A stretch of 64,000 nucleotides of DNA from Acytostelium subglobosum LB1 (Eukaryota; Evosea; Eumycetozoa; Acytosteliales; Acytosteliaceae), in contig NW_012236531.1 of NCBI RefSeq assembly GCF_000787575.1, forward strand, positions 1,759,396-1,823,395. The letters run 5' to 3'. This document shows, in pieces, positions 33,779 through 44,760 of this stretch. The notes beneath the pieces are model-generated. The model had not been told where the DNA came from. It saw nothing but the letters and a program-made list of their open reading frames with translations, and did not search any database. Both the position numbers and the translations under genes were made by a program. The stretch's first letter is position 1. Every line of letters starts with the position of its first letter.

Positions 33779-34756
33779 ATGAGCGGACTCCAAGACAGTA
33801 AGTATACTATGTTGTAATGATAAAGTATTGCAATTCTAACCTAAAACTATTTTACAGATTACTACCCTGGTGACTACAAGTATGTCTTGGTGATGGTCCT
33901 GAATCCCTTGCATAGTCAACGTATTCCCAAACAGAGCATCTCAATCACTTGGGAGGACCCTGGCCAAGGAACAAGGACATTCTCCACAATGATCAGGTAC
34001 ATCCATGTTGATACTGATGGTTCTACAAGAGAATTCACTTTCCCATTCTCCAACAACTTCGCCACCACGACCCCACCTTGCCAAGACACCCCATCAGACC
34101 CTAAGTATGCCAAGTATGGAAGAGTTTGCTATAGAGGGTACAATGATATGCCGTGGATGATTGCTTTTGACTTCAATGGCCCCAACTTCATGAACAGCAA
34201 GTCCGCACCGAGTATCAGAGTGGAGGGAATTCCTGGTCTCCAATCGGGTGCTCTCATCTCTTGGACTACTGGCGAGGCGATTCTCATCGGATCCAATGGA
34301 CTCCTTCTAATGTCCGAGCCCAACTCTGCCACCACTTATGCCCAGTATGAAAGGTCTATCTCAGGAAGAGGTCGAGAATTGGAAGACGATTGCTCTGACA
34401 GTTCATGCACTAATCGAACTGACGCTGGCTCCTTCAGGTTTTTTGTGGGCGGGTCCCCAGCGAATGGGCAATACATCAACCACGACGAAACCCATGACTA
34501 TTACTGGTACAACCGTCTTTCTTTCCAGAACAAGAATCCAAGCCCAATGTCCAATGTGGCTTCCTTCAGTTTGGATCACACCAATCTCCCAGATGTCCCT
34601 TCCAGCACTCAGATTCGGGTCGACTGGGTCATAGTCATGTCTCCCTTCGAAGCGAACCAAAGGTTTTGGAAACTCAACGCCACAACTTTCAACATCATGA
34701 CGGACTACCAAGACTTCAAAGGGAATGTTCTCGCTGAGTATCAAGGGAGTAGTTGA
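33779..34756 (+). CDS. Unrecognised protein, reading frame ends inside a fold-back palindrome
   Basis: Exon 33779-33797 (MSGLQD) spliced at GTAAGT/TTTTACAG to 33858 gives NYYPGDYKYVLVMVLNPLHS and an open frame to 34756. The protein is about 305 residues, rich in Ser, Thr, Asn and aromatics, with no signal peptide at this start. Notable stretches: SISITWEDPGQGTRTFSTMI, YNDMPWMIAFDFNGPNFMNS, DCSDSSCTNRTDAGSFRFFV and STQIRVDWVIVMSPFEANQR; probably a beta-rich fold. No family is recognised. The stop lies within the inverted repeat at 34716-34781, and protein-like sequence of the same style continues after it to about 34936 (SFDNYNYPLNGGMSTLD). Coding-like frames also occur upstream (33610-33775) but are interrupted, so the true start is uncertain and the locus may be decaying. 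Confidence 0.5.
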
Positions 34757-34798
34757 TACTCAGCGAGAACATTCCCTTTGATTTGAGCAACTACTCCC
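34716..34798. repeat. Fold-back inverted repeat with A-B-A'-B' structure
   Basis: A perfect 29-nt inverted repeat has arms 34716-34744 and 34753-34781 separated by an 8-nt spacer. The spacer itself has an exact inverted copy at 34791-34798. This arrangement is expected from short-range template switching and interrupts the overlapping reading frame. Confidence 0.9.
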
Positions 34799-35020
34799 TC
34801 TGACCGACGGCGCCCCCAGGAAATACTTCTCATTCGATAATTACAACTATCCCTTGAATGGAGGTATGAGCACCTTGGACAGGAGGTTTAACTTCAATGC
34901 TCCAGGTCCATCCAGGAGCTTCACCTCCTACAATTAAACTGTGAGATTGATTCAAATATTCATATTAACTTTATCTTGTACTGAGTTGGGCAACTTTGAT
35001 GTAGTATCCAAACATAATTA

Positions 35021-38000
35021 TTATTTATTTGTATCCTTCTTACTCATCCTTGATATCTTCTCCATTGCAACATCCTTTAGACGTCTTCCCATTAGACGCT
35101 TCTTGACGTAGATGGCAGTGACGGCAACAATGGCAATGAAACCGACAATTACCAACACAGTGATCACTGGCACCTTCCACTTGTCGTTCGATCCACCACC
35201 GCCACTCTTTGCCTTGCAGTCTGGTCTTGCCAATGGGAATCCACCATCCTTTAGCAACAGTCCAAAGTTTGGATCGAGATCAACCTGAGTGCTAAAGTGT
35301 GGCACGAGCATTGCTGTGTAGAACAGGATGTCATGTGATTCGTTGATGGCTGGTGGCTTGAGTGTATCCGAGGTACCGTCCAACATGACGGTGTTGATCA
35401 CGCCTGGTCTAGAGTCACTGATCAATCTGGTGGAGTACTTGGCACTGATTACAACACCCTCATTCTCTGATGGTACATCCAAGAATGTCACAGAGCCAAT
35501 GGGCAGCGGTGAAGGTTCGTATGGACATCCATCTGGCGTTGCCTGAACTCGGTCGCCTGATGTCTGGTAAATCAATTGAAGGATGTTTAGGTTTGACTGG
35601 AATGACCAGTTGGTGATGTTGACGTAGAACTTGACAGAGTTGGCACTCACAGGTATGAGCTCACCGGCAAACTTGACCGTGTCCTCCTTCAAGAATACCA
35701 TAATTGTGACGTTGAGTTTGCAAGTGTCGTTGGGGAACTCTCCAATGAAGATGTACTTGTTTAGGTCACTGCTCCTGGTCCATGTGATTGTTGACATGTC
35801 CAATGAACGAATGATCTTATCCTGTGACACCTCACGAATGTACTTGACACCAATGTTGAAAGTCATTGTATCACTGGGCAGTGTTGCGGTGCCATTTGGA
35901 TTGACGACTGGTGCCTTTGATGAACGCGAGTTCGACAACTTGATGGAGCAGTCTCTGCCACCAAAGCCTTGGTAACATTGACAATAGGCAGTGACCTCTG
36001 CCTTTAGACATGTACCCTGACTGGAGCAATCATTCGGACACTCCAAAGGATTGGCGTAGAAGAAGAGGTATTGTACAGTGACCAGAGCACCATCAGAGTA
36101 AATCTCCACTGGTAGTGCAGTGCCATTGAATGGTACCGTACCCTTGAAGTTACAAACAATCACCGTACTGTTGATGTAGTAGAGATGATCACATTGTTGA
36201 CCACCAATGGTCACATTGATCTGATAGCTTCCAAAGCCTGTGCCAGTGATCGTGACATTCTCTGTGGTGTTGAAGTTGGACGAGGACACTGATACAATGG
36301 TGGTCTTGACCTCTTGGTACTCTACTGATACGGTGTTTGACATCTGTCCATCCACTGTGATGTTGATCATTGGTGTGCCGCTGAGTGCTGGTACTTTGAA
36401 CGACAATGACTTGTGTGGCAGGAGCATAGTGATTGAGGACAGCAACTGGATGCCTTGAACAGAGATCTTTGATATGTTGGCACCAAAAGATGTACCAGTG
36501 ATTGTTACTACACCAGAGTCAATGTTTGTGGCACTGTTGACTATGTTGTTGATGTTTGGCGCTAGGTAGCCAATGTCAACAGTGTTGGAAGATGCAATAT
36601 TGTCCAACACCATGCCAATCACTACTTTCTTTCCAGTACCTGCGGGCAGTTGAGCGGTAAAGGCAGTGTCGTTGATCAATGACGTGATGCCAGTTGGCAC
36701 TTGATCGATAACAACCTTGATCAATGATTGTTGAGTGTAAAAGTTGGCACCGTACACGGTGACCTCAGCTCCTTCTGTGCTCAACTTGGATGGTGAAACA
36801 CTTGTGATACTTGGTGTAGGGTATCCAAAGGTCAGTGTGTTGGATTGGACACCATCGACAATGGCGAGGAGAGTGTGTGGACCACCGTAGCCAGCTGGTA
36901 ACTTGACGCTAACAGAAGAACGATCGTTGTTGACGCTGTCAAAGTTCAGTGTATAGTTCTGTCCCTTGATGATGGCCAGGAATGTGTTGGTGCTGAACTG
37001 ATGTCCTGGGTTGGCGAGCTTCACTGCCACTGTCTGTCCGGCACTGGGAATCACAATATTGTTGGCCGATGTTGATGTGTAGCTGATCACTGGAGAGTAG
37101 CCACCAAACTGAGTGAACACTGCAGCACAGATATCAGTGCCAGCAGTCAGTACTAGGGTGCTCCAAGTCATATAGAGTCTGTTGCTTGGCAGCAAGCCAG
37201 AGGGAGTACTGGTGCTGAAGTAGGGTGTGGCCACCTTGTTGATGTTTGGACCATATGTGTATTTGTAGGCGCTGTTGACATAGGTGATGCCTTCGTAGAA
37301 CTTCATACCACCCTGGGTGGTCAATTGTGATACTGTCGTGTTGATAATGTTCACTTGAGCGGCAGAGGTCAATGTACCAGGGTATCCACTATAGTTCTCA
37401 AGTGTAGACTCCATCGAGTAGTTGTATGATGAGGTAAATGTTGCACAGGCAGAGTAGAATGAAAGGAATGTGTTGGTTGTAGTGTCATCTGAAGATGTAG
37501 CGTTAGGAGTTAGTATGTTGTTTTCAAAGTAAAAGGAGCAAGGTTGACTTACAGAATGGAGCATTGTTTGTAATACTCATAACACCATTGATTACAACTC
37601 TAATTGGTAGTATACTCTCTGTCAAGGTGTTGGTGATCGTACATTGGATAACCTTTCCAACCACACCATTGACGTACTTGACATCATTACATTGACCAGT
37701 CTTGGCAGCACCCAATAGGATGCTGACCTTTGAAAGGTCCGTACCAAAGTTATCACCAACAATCGTTACAAAGCTGTTCACTTCAGTGTTTGGGTATATA
37801 TATCTAACAATGGCAGCTATTTAAAGGTTAGTATTAGTATCATGAGTGAATGGTTGATTGAATATGTATTATACATACGAATATATTGATACCTTGTTGG
37901 AAGTATAATTGTATCACTTCCATTTGAGAATGTTACATTGACATTATATAGTCCAGCACCTGATGGTAGGTTACAAGTAAATCCACCTTTGATAGTTGTT

Positions 38001-38772
38001 GTATGTATGTATGTTAATAACAATGTCAATGTGTTCTTTGTTAAATGATTAGTTGGTAATACTTACTTGATGTAATACTATTGGTATTGATTGGACATGT
38101 TAAAGATGGACTTGGAGTGGCTGTGTTGTTATCGAAGGGCACCAGATTGACTGATGTAGGTGTGTAGGAGGCGTCCAAAGAGCTGCTGTAACCTTTGAAC
38201 GTGATGACACCACCGGATGTTCCAGTTGAGCCATTGACTATTGGTGAGCCCATGCCACCAAACTCACAGAGATAAAACTGACTCTCGGTTGCCTGTAGAT
38301 TGTTGATGGCCAGTCCAAAGTCACCACCTCTTCTAAAGGTGGACAGGTAGATCTCATTGTCAGAGAGCGATGGCTCGGTGAGCGCCCATGGACAATAGGT
38401 CAGACAGCCGACGCCATTGTTGGACGAGTCGTAGAAAAGCATCCCATTCTCTGGTCCGCTGTTGTAGTACCACTTTTGGAACATCTGGTCATAGGTGCGA
38501 CCAGATATCCATATCTCGTTGGGACTACTGGAAAAGAGGCCAGCCGAGTTGACCCAGTTCCACTCGTCCAATGTGGTTATTGTGGCCAGGTAGCCAAAGC
38601 CACGGCCCGTCGTAGAGTTAATGGCGGCACAGGCATTGATAGCACCAGTTGCTGTTGTCTTTGTATTATATAGGATATATTCGTGATCATTGTTGGGGTT
38701 GATAAGTGATAGGACTGTGTTTGTTGTCAATAGTAATACCAACAAAGTTGGTAATATGTTGTTGTTGGTCAT
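35021..38772 (-). CDS. Type I membrane protein with C-type-lectin-like, TIG/IPT repeats and EGF domain
   Basis: Several exons, over 1,100 residues. Signal peptide MTNNNILPTLLVLLLTTNTV. A C-type-lectin-like domain (38100-38700) follows: GFGYLATITTLDEWNWVNSA, NEIWISGRTYDQMFQKWYY and ESQFYLCEFGG. Multiple TIG/IPT repeats follow, for example PSITSVSPSKLSTEGAEVTV, YGANFY, NIDSGVVTITGTSFGANISK and ENVTITGTGFGSYQINVTIG. An EGF module ECPNDCSSQGTC then CQCYQGFGGRDC precedes a membrane-proximal domain and the helix VPVITVLVIVGFIAIVAVTA with a short basic cytoplasmic tail. This layout is that of dictyostelid ComC-like/TIG-EGF surface proteins; the N-terminal lectin module makes it a candidate adhesion or recognition receptor. 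Small exons at about 37560-37800 and 37880-38030 have approximate borders. Confidence 0.82.
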
Positions 38773-39485
38773 GTTGATAAATAAATAATAAATAATAATA
38801 TGTATGTATGTGTATTCAAACAAATAACATCATAGTAGTTGTTGATAGAGAATGTAGTGAGTACTATTCTATTGGTCATTTAAACTCTCAAAAACGCCTC
38901 GTGTTTTTTTTTCGTTTGGATCTGATCAATCTGATCCGACCTGTGGCCCAATGTACACGTAGGTGTTTGACACTAAAAACTCCGCATTAACCGAGAGGCA
39001 CACCAACCTAAATTTGGGTTGTATTTGCACGATCAGCTGACAATTTTAGACAAGGACATCACAATCGGGTCTCAGTGTTTGGTGTCACTACTATGTGTGG
39101 AATTGTACTTAATCCAAGGTATTGTACCATTCCACACACAGACACCGTGACTGTTCAGTGTTGAGAATCTCTCTGTCTTGAAAGATCTTGAAAAGAAAAA
39201 CTCTTTCATTTGACCACCAAGAAGTGTTGTCGTTCAATATTATGACCTTGTAAGGGGTCGGAAAACAAAGATATGATGATGTCGATTCGACAGGTCTTCT
39301 ATTTGTTTGTTCCATCCGTGCGTATGTACATACTATGAACAATCCCTTGTGTCCATCTAGATTGATGTTGGTGAAAGGTTATATTATTCATATGACATCA
39401 CCATTTTGGAAATTGATGGATATAGTAGTTATCGTAATCGGTTAATAACAGATAATGGTTTAGATGAAGTTAACTTTAATGACGT
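38773..39485. other. Intergenic region, promoter of the TIG receptor and 3' flank of the cysteine protease
   Basis: About 710 bp. It holds a T-run near 38905 and the hairpin at 39081-39146 listed separately. No protein-coding gene is convincing here. Confidence 0.5.
39081..39146. other. Imperfect hairpin, possible structured RNA or DNA element
   Basis: Inverted arms 39094-39108 and 39124-39138 match at 14 of 15 positions around a 15-nt loop, extended by GGTGTC at 39081-39086 pairing with GACACC at 39141-39146. It has no known family match by eye. Confidence 0.4.
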
Positions 39486-41392
39486 TTAGACGACTGGGTA
39501 GGTTGGTTGCGAGGCAATACCACAGTTGTTTCCTCTGTTACGGGCCATCATGATGTATCCCTGGTTACCCCAGTGAGTGGACCATGAGTTCTTGACCAAC
39601 CAGTAGTCGGAGCCTTGGTAGGTGCCGTAGCCAATGGCGAGAACCTCGTGGTCGAGGTCGTCAATGCCGTTCTGGCAGACGGTCGAGTAGTAGACACCGC
39701 TCTGGTAGAAACGGTAGTCTGGGGCTGAGGCATCGATGGCGATGGCAACTGGTCCAACGGTGGCAACGGCGTTCTGGAGAGCGGGCTCAGAGAAGGAGGT
39801 GACGTTGACGTAGCTCTTGACCTTGACGGTGGAGAGGGTCGAGGTGGAATCGGCACAGTAACCGTTCTGCATCAAGTATGGGTAGGTCTGCTCGTAAGCA
39901 ATGCCTCCAAAGTTCATGATGTACTGGAAGGCGTCAGAGGCGAAACCTCCACCACATCCTTGGGACTGACCAAGGTAGGCACAGTCAACCAATTGCTGCT
40001 CAGAGAGCGAGACAAGCTTGCCAGTGGCGATACAGTTGACTCCCTCGAGTGAACCGGTGGAGCCGAATGTCCAGCATGAACCACAGACACCTTGGTCCTT
40101 GACCTTGGTGACACATCCTTGCTGTCTCCAATCGACGGTGGCTGGGAGAGCCTTGACACGGTCGTCGTCATGAACGTCGTGGGCACCGTTGTGGTCTGGA
40201 CGTGGGACGCGTGGCTTGATCTTCTGCTCAAACTCCTCGTGGGTCATGTCACCAAAGTGGTTCATGGCCAGGGTGTAGGTGGACTCCTTGGAGTTGTGCT
40301 TGATGATCATCTCACGGGAGGCCTTGTAGTTGTTGAAGCGCTCGTTGTGCTCGTCACCAGAGTACTCCTTGTTGTACTGGGTCTTGTATTGGTTGAACTC
40401 GTCCTTGGTGGCCTCATGCTTGGCATGGACATCCTTGGCAACCTGCTCAAAGAGACCGGCAAAGGTGTTGGTCTTTGGCTCGCCCTTCTCGGCCTTGCCA
40501 CAGACGGGTGGCACGTTGAAGAGGTACTCGTATGGGCTAATGTCGGTGGTGAAAGTGTCAAAGTTCAACACGTAGATGTCGGGATGGGAGTCAAAGATAA
40601 AGTCAACGCCGTCCAGGTAGAACTGGATTGGCACTCCTTGGGCATCCATGTAGAAGGTGTAGAAAGCAGCGACACCATAGTTGACGACCTTTTGGGAGTA
40701 CGAGAACACGTTGACACCATTGACAGTGGAGGTACCGTTGTAGACCCAGGTGGATGGGTCGGTTGGCAGAAGCTGGACGAGCGATCCGTTGCCTGGGATG
40801 GACTGACAGATCTGGGTGTTGACACGTGGTCCAACCGAGAAGGTAACGTCGTCGTTGAAGAAGTTCAAGGTGACGTCGAGGCCATTGTAATAGCTGATGT
40901 ACTGACGGTTGTTGACGCTGTCGTAGATCAACTCGATTGGCTCAGTGATGTTGAAGTATGGGATGTTGAATGTTCCATTCATGTAGTACTGTATGTGTCG
41001 ATGTTTGCATCATCGGTGTTGGTTTTAAAAGTAGTAGATGTAAGTATGGGATTGAAATTAGGTTGGTTTGGCATCATTGGTCGTTGTTGTCGGAGGCGGA
41101 GTGAGTGAGTGATGGGACTGCATCAGGTCCTGTGAGCGGAAAATAAAATTTGATGTGTGTGTATGTGGTGAAAGACGAGCATAGTGCAAACAAACACAAG
41201 TAGGTGATACTTATGTGTGTACACGTACGTGTCATGTGTATGTTGTCTATCTTTTTGTTGTTGTTGTGTGTAGAGTGATTTCTGTGTGATTGTATTATTA
41301 CTACATACCTGAGTTGGAGTTGGAATGGGTGGAACAGCAGCACCAAGTGCCACTGTCAAAGTGATGCACAACAGCAATAGTTGTTTATACAT
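39486..41392 (-). CDS. cfaD: CfaD-like papain-family cysteine protease
   Basis: Two exons: about 41309-41392 (signal peptide [20 protein letters not shown]) and 39486-40988; about 528 residues, close to Dictyostelium CfaD (about 530). An unusual N-terminal beta-rich domain (residues about 30-215: [27 protein letters not shown]) precedes an I29 inhibitor-type propeptide ([32 protein letters not shown]) and the C1 peptidase domain ([20 protein letters not shown]). Catalytic residues are all visible: [10 protein letters not shown] (Cys), [12 protein letters not shown] (His), [15 protein letters not shown] (Asn), and the oxyanion Gln in KDQGVCGSC. In D. discoideum CfaD works with AprA as a secreted chalone that slows proliferation. 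The orthology is inferred from domain order and length. The roughly 320-nt intron is long for this window. Confidence 0.82.
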
Positions 41393-41724
41393 TTTGTAAT
41401 GGTCTAATCAAGACGAGGAGTAAGGTCAAGTTTGATTAGTTTGTGTGCTTTAAAAAGTCATAAACATATATAAATATAACATTTATATATTACTTACATA
41501 TAATAAGTTGAATTGGAAATGAATTGATTAGATGGAATAACAAGTCCTTTATTCATGGAGTAGGGGTAAAGAAACAATAAAAAATTCAGTTGATTTTTCT
41601 GTTTGATCTGAACTTTCGAGTGATTCTTTTCCAACGACCTCTGCCTCAGCACTCTGACACTCAGTCACATGATATTTGTTAGACCTTTCAAAGGTTGGGG
41701 GTTGTTTAATTTATTATACAAGTA
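41393..41724. other. Intergenic region upstream of the CfaD-like gene
   Basis: About 330 bp of AT-rich DNA between the CfaD-like start and the next stop on the same strand. It probably contains the promoter. No specific element is recognised. Confidence 0.5.
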
Positions 41725-42771
41725 CTAGCTGTTACTAGAGATTATTGGAGGCGATGCAAAGGAAACATTGGTCACTCGTCTTCCTGTTCTCATCACATTT
41801 GGAGACTGGAACTCTGCCTTTAGCACTGGCTTGGTTGATGGTGCTTGCCTGCTGATCAGTTCCCCCTGTGTACTACGGGCCAATGATGATGATGATGTTG
41901 TTGTTGTTGTTGTTGATGGTAATGTCTTTAGATCAATGTTGTCCTCGGTAGTATGTGACTTTCTTCGAGGATATGTCATTCTGTAGTTATAGTCCTCTTC
42001 AATGTTTGGATGACTGGTGCTGCTTCCCTCACCTCCATACTCTCTTGCTAGCATGACTCCTGGTGGAGCCTCATGGATTGTCTGTCTGGTTGATGATGAT
42101 GTGTCAGCTTGCATCTGTTGGTCGGGGATAGAGTAGGCTGATTTGGATGCAGTCAATGGGATTCCAGTTCCCACTGGCATTCTGATGTCGCCATGGGCAT
42201 AGGATGATGACAATGGACCCTTGCTCAATGGAAGTGGGGCCTTATTGTCTATTGGTTTTGGGACAAGAGAGTCATCCGATGGCACAAAGAAGTTTACAGG
42301 GACTACCTTGGTTGCTTTCAAATTCTGTGAAAGGTATGCACATAATCTATTATAATTATGATGATTAGTAAAACAGTTAGAGATAAGATATTGACTAGGA
42401 ACATACTTCTTCTTCTTGTTATTGTAGGGATTGATTAGAATCATATCAATGTTGAATTGTGATACCTTGGACTTGATAATGTTCTTTGATCTACCATACT
42501 CCAAAAAGTGAAGGGATTTAATCTATATATAATTGTTAGTTTCTTAATACACAGGTTTACTTAATCAAGAATAAATAATTAAATATACCTTTCTCTTGTC
42601 CATTACTCTTCCAAAGAATCTAAGTGTGTGTCCAGCGGAATTCTTGTCTACACTTCCATATCTGGCCTTTGCCAGTAGCATTACCCAATCATTGGGTTGG
42701 ACCATCTCCAATGATTTGTAAAAGGCACAATAGGATTGTGGATCGTCGTCAATTAATACCAAGTACTTCAT
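41725..42771 (-). CDS. Unrecognised protein with conserved-looking N-terminus and disordered tail
   Basis: Three exons (about 42590-42771, 42412-42524 and 41725-42325), about 295 residues. The N-terminal 100 residues look folded: MKYLVLIDDDPQSYCAFYKS, WVMLLAKARYGSVDKNSAGH, TLRFFGRVMDKRKIKSLHFL, then VSQFNIDMILINPYNNKKKK. The rest is Ser/Thr/Pro-rich and probably disordered (HEAPPGVMLAREYGGEGSST, RMTYPRRKSHTTEDNIDL, a Thr/Ser run, GRRVTNVSFASPPIISSNS). The strong basic run at the second exon end could be a nuclear-localisation signal. No family is recognised. Splices CAG/AATTTG and AAGAA/GTATGT keep the frame. Confidence 0.68.
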
Positions 42772-43268
42772 TTTGTGTAAATGGTAGATAGATATAAAAT
42801 TATAAAATAAAAGTTATAGTTGTAGTTGTTACTATTTACAAAGAGAATATTTCTTTCTTGAGTTGGAAATAAAGATGATTCTTTCTTTGAGTTTACAGAG
42901 TCTTTATCTATCAATGTTAACAACTAACATTTTTAAATAATCGGTTGGAGTAGTAAAACACTCCCAGACTGAAGTGATGTCCGATTGGTCAAGCACACCA
43001 ATTACACCTTATCCTCAACCAATGTATAAACAGATTATTTCCAAATGAATATTAGATTGACCCTTTAATTATTATCCAACAATCCCTAAAAGGAATCAAT
43101 TCCAAAAGTAGTTGGGGGTCACAAGGACCACCACTTCGTGAACTTGAAACTGGATGCATTGGGGTTGTGGGAGGTTAGGGGAGAGTGTTTAATGAGGTGT
43201 GGTGCAAAAAAGGGGAAGGTCCCCTCTCTTCCCCTCTCCCCTCCCTTCACTCTATTGAGACATTGAGC
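42772..43268. other. Intergenic region
   Basis: About 500 bp of AT-rich DNA followed by a G/C-richer stretch with alternating purine/pyrimidine-tract bias (43190-43255, CCCTCTC runs). It contains the promoter of the gene ending at 41725 and the acid phosphatase 3' flank. No gene is seen. Confidence 0.5.
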
Positions 43269-44585
43269 CTAATAGGTCTTGGAGGTTTGAATGGCTATGT
43301 TGTAGCGGGTCTTCTCTTCATCGCTGATGGCACACTCTTCTTTGAAGTTGACTGGGGTGTTCTTTTTGCTGATCTCCATGAACTTATCCCATGGACACAT
43401 GCCATCCACCTCAAACTCCTTGCACTTGCCAATGTGTAACACTTGTTGATTATATACCACCTTTACAAAGTGTTGTTGTTGTTGTTGTAGCTGTTGTTGC
43501 TTCTGTTGTTTGTCCTTCTCAAAGAGTAGGAACTCAAGTGATGATGCAGTCTCTGGATGCTTGTTATCAGTGTACATATCATAGGCCACAAGCAGTGCTC
43601 CAAGTGTAGTGTCATGCGCAGAGTAATGAGCAAACTTGAGATCGGATGTAGCAGTGTCGTTGTTGACCTTGGAGGTGAGCTGCGTGCTCAGATCACCAAT
43701 GAAGCGACCAATGCCCAGTCGCGAGAGCTCAGGGAAGAGTGCCAGTTGCTTGTACTCTTTGGAGGCCTCTAGATACATCCTGTTGATGATCTGATCGGTG
43801 AAGCCATCGGGTAGGGGCAGGCCATGGTTCCTGAAGCAGTCGAACGAGTTGACCAGACCAGCGTATGAGCGCCACGAGGAGATGTAGAGAGGAGAGTCGC
43901 TTCCCTTGGACTTGTCAAAGATGCCCTGCAACTTGGTGGTGAACTCTGCCAGGCCACTCTGCTTTTGCTCCTCCAACACGGCAGGATGCTTACGCAGCAG
44001 TTGATAGAGGAACAGATACTTGGGACATGATCGACGAGGATAGATATTCTCCACGGCTTCTGGTCGGATGTAGAAGGAGGTGGCTGCTTGTAACATGTGC
44101 TCTTGGGCGTCGGCAAAGGAGCCACCATACAGGCCATGCATCAGAGAGCGTGCAGATGATATGGTCCTCTCACGGTCGGATGAGCGTACATAGACCTCAC
44201 CGGGCTTATAGTCCTTGGAGAGGTATCCTATACCATCGATCAGAAGCTTTCTATAGTTGGCACCGAGATTGATGAGGTCTCGCGTTCCAAACACAGTGAG
44301 CTGACCCAGACTGCACTCTGGTCTAGTCTCATCACGATCAACAATGAGGTTGTCGGTGGAGTTGCACATCCACAGTGCCAATGGGAAGCGGGTTGTCTCT
44401 GGTGTTCGTCTTCCGTGTCTAGTGATAACCTGCACCATCTTTAGATGGTAGCCAACAGGTTTGTACTCCTCTACTGGCGTTAACAGTGGCTTTACATTAT
44501 TGAAGAATGATGTTGCAGACTGACTCTTTAGTTGATTGATCTTCTCAGTGTCAAGTTTAGATGGTACTGTATTAACTGATGACAT
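43269..44585 (-). CDS. Histidine acid phosphatase family protein without a signal peptide
   Basis: Single exon, 438 residues. The phosphate-pocket motif VQVITRHGRRTPETTRFP (RHGxRxP, catalytic His) and the distal SAHDTTLGALLVAY (HD motif) are both intact. YVRSSDRERTISSARSLMHG is the conserved substrate-pocket block and EVDGMCPWDKF the C-terminal Cys region. Histidine acid phosphatases are normally secretory or lysosomal, but the N-terminus MSSVNTVPSKLDTEKINQL is hydrophilic, suggesting a cytosolic enzyme or a missing upstream exon. A Gln-rich insert (residues about 355-375) is dictyostelid-like. The protein resembles acid phosphatase/PXYLP1-type enzymes; substrate is not predictable. It is divergent (175 bp) from the voltage-sensor gene. 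Confidence 0.88.
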   Translation of the reverse strand: MSSVNTVPSKLDTEKINQLKSQSATSFFNNVKPLLTPVEEYKPVGYHLKMVQVITRHGRRTPETTRFPLALWMCNSTDNLIVDRDETRPECSLGQLTVFGTRDLINLGANYRKLLIDGIGYLSKDYKPGEVYVRSSDRERTISSARSLMHGLYGGSFADAQEHMLQAATSFYIRPEAVENIYPRRSCPKYLFLYQLLRKHPAVLEEQKQSGLAEFTTKLQGIFDKSKGSDSPLYISSWRSYAGLVNSFDCFRNHGLPLPDGFTDQIINRMYLEASKEYKQLALFPELSRLGIGRFIGDLSTQLTSKVNNDTATSDLKFAHYSAHDTTLGALLVAYDMYTDNKHPETASSLEFLLFEKDKQQKQQQLQQQQQHFVKVVYNQQVLHIGKCKEFEVDGMCPWDKFMEISKKNTPVNFKEECAISDEEKTRYNIAIQTSKTY

Positions 44586-44760
44586 CTTTGTTTACTTGCT
44601 TGTAGTTGGGCTGAGAGTATGACATTAATTGGGTTTGGTGATCATCAATCCTTGAGTTCACCCCGTTCTCTTTCAAACACACAGACCATCACTTGAGTTA
44701 CATTATGATAGAATAACACTCTTTTGTAATTCACAAGTACTCTAGAATCATATAATATAT

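Noticed and set aside
40092-41108. Long open frame of 338 codons on the plus strand opposite the CfaD-like protease
   Set aside because: Its Val/Leu/Asp-rich composition mirrors codon bias of the protease on the minus strand, which has full catalytic motifs; no motif is visible in the antisense product.
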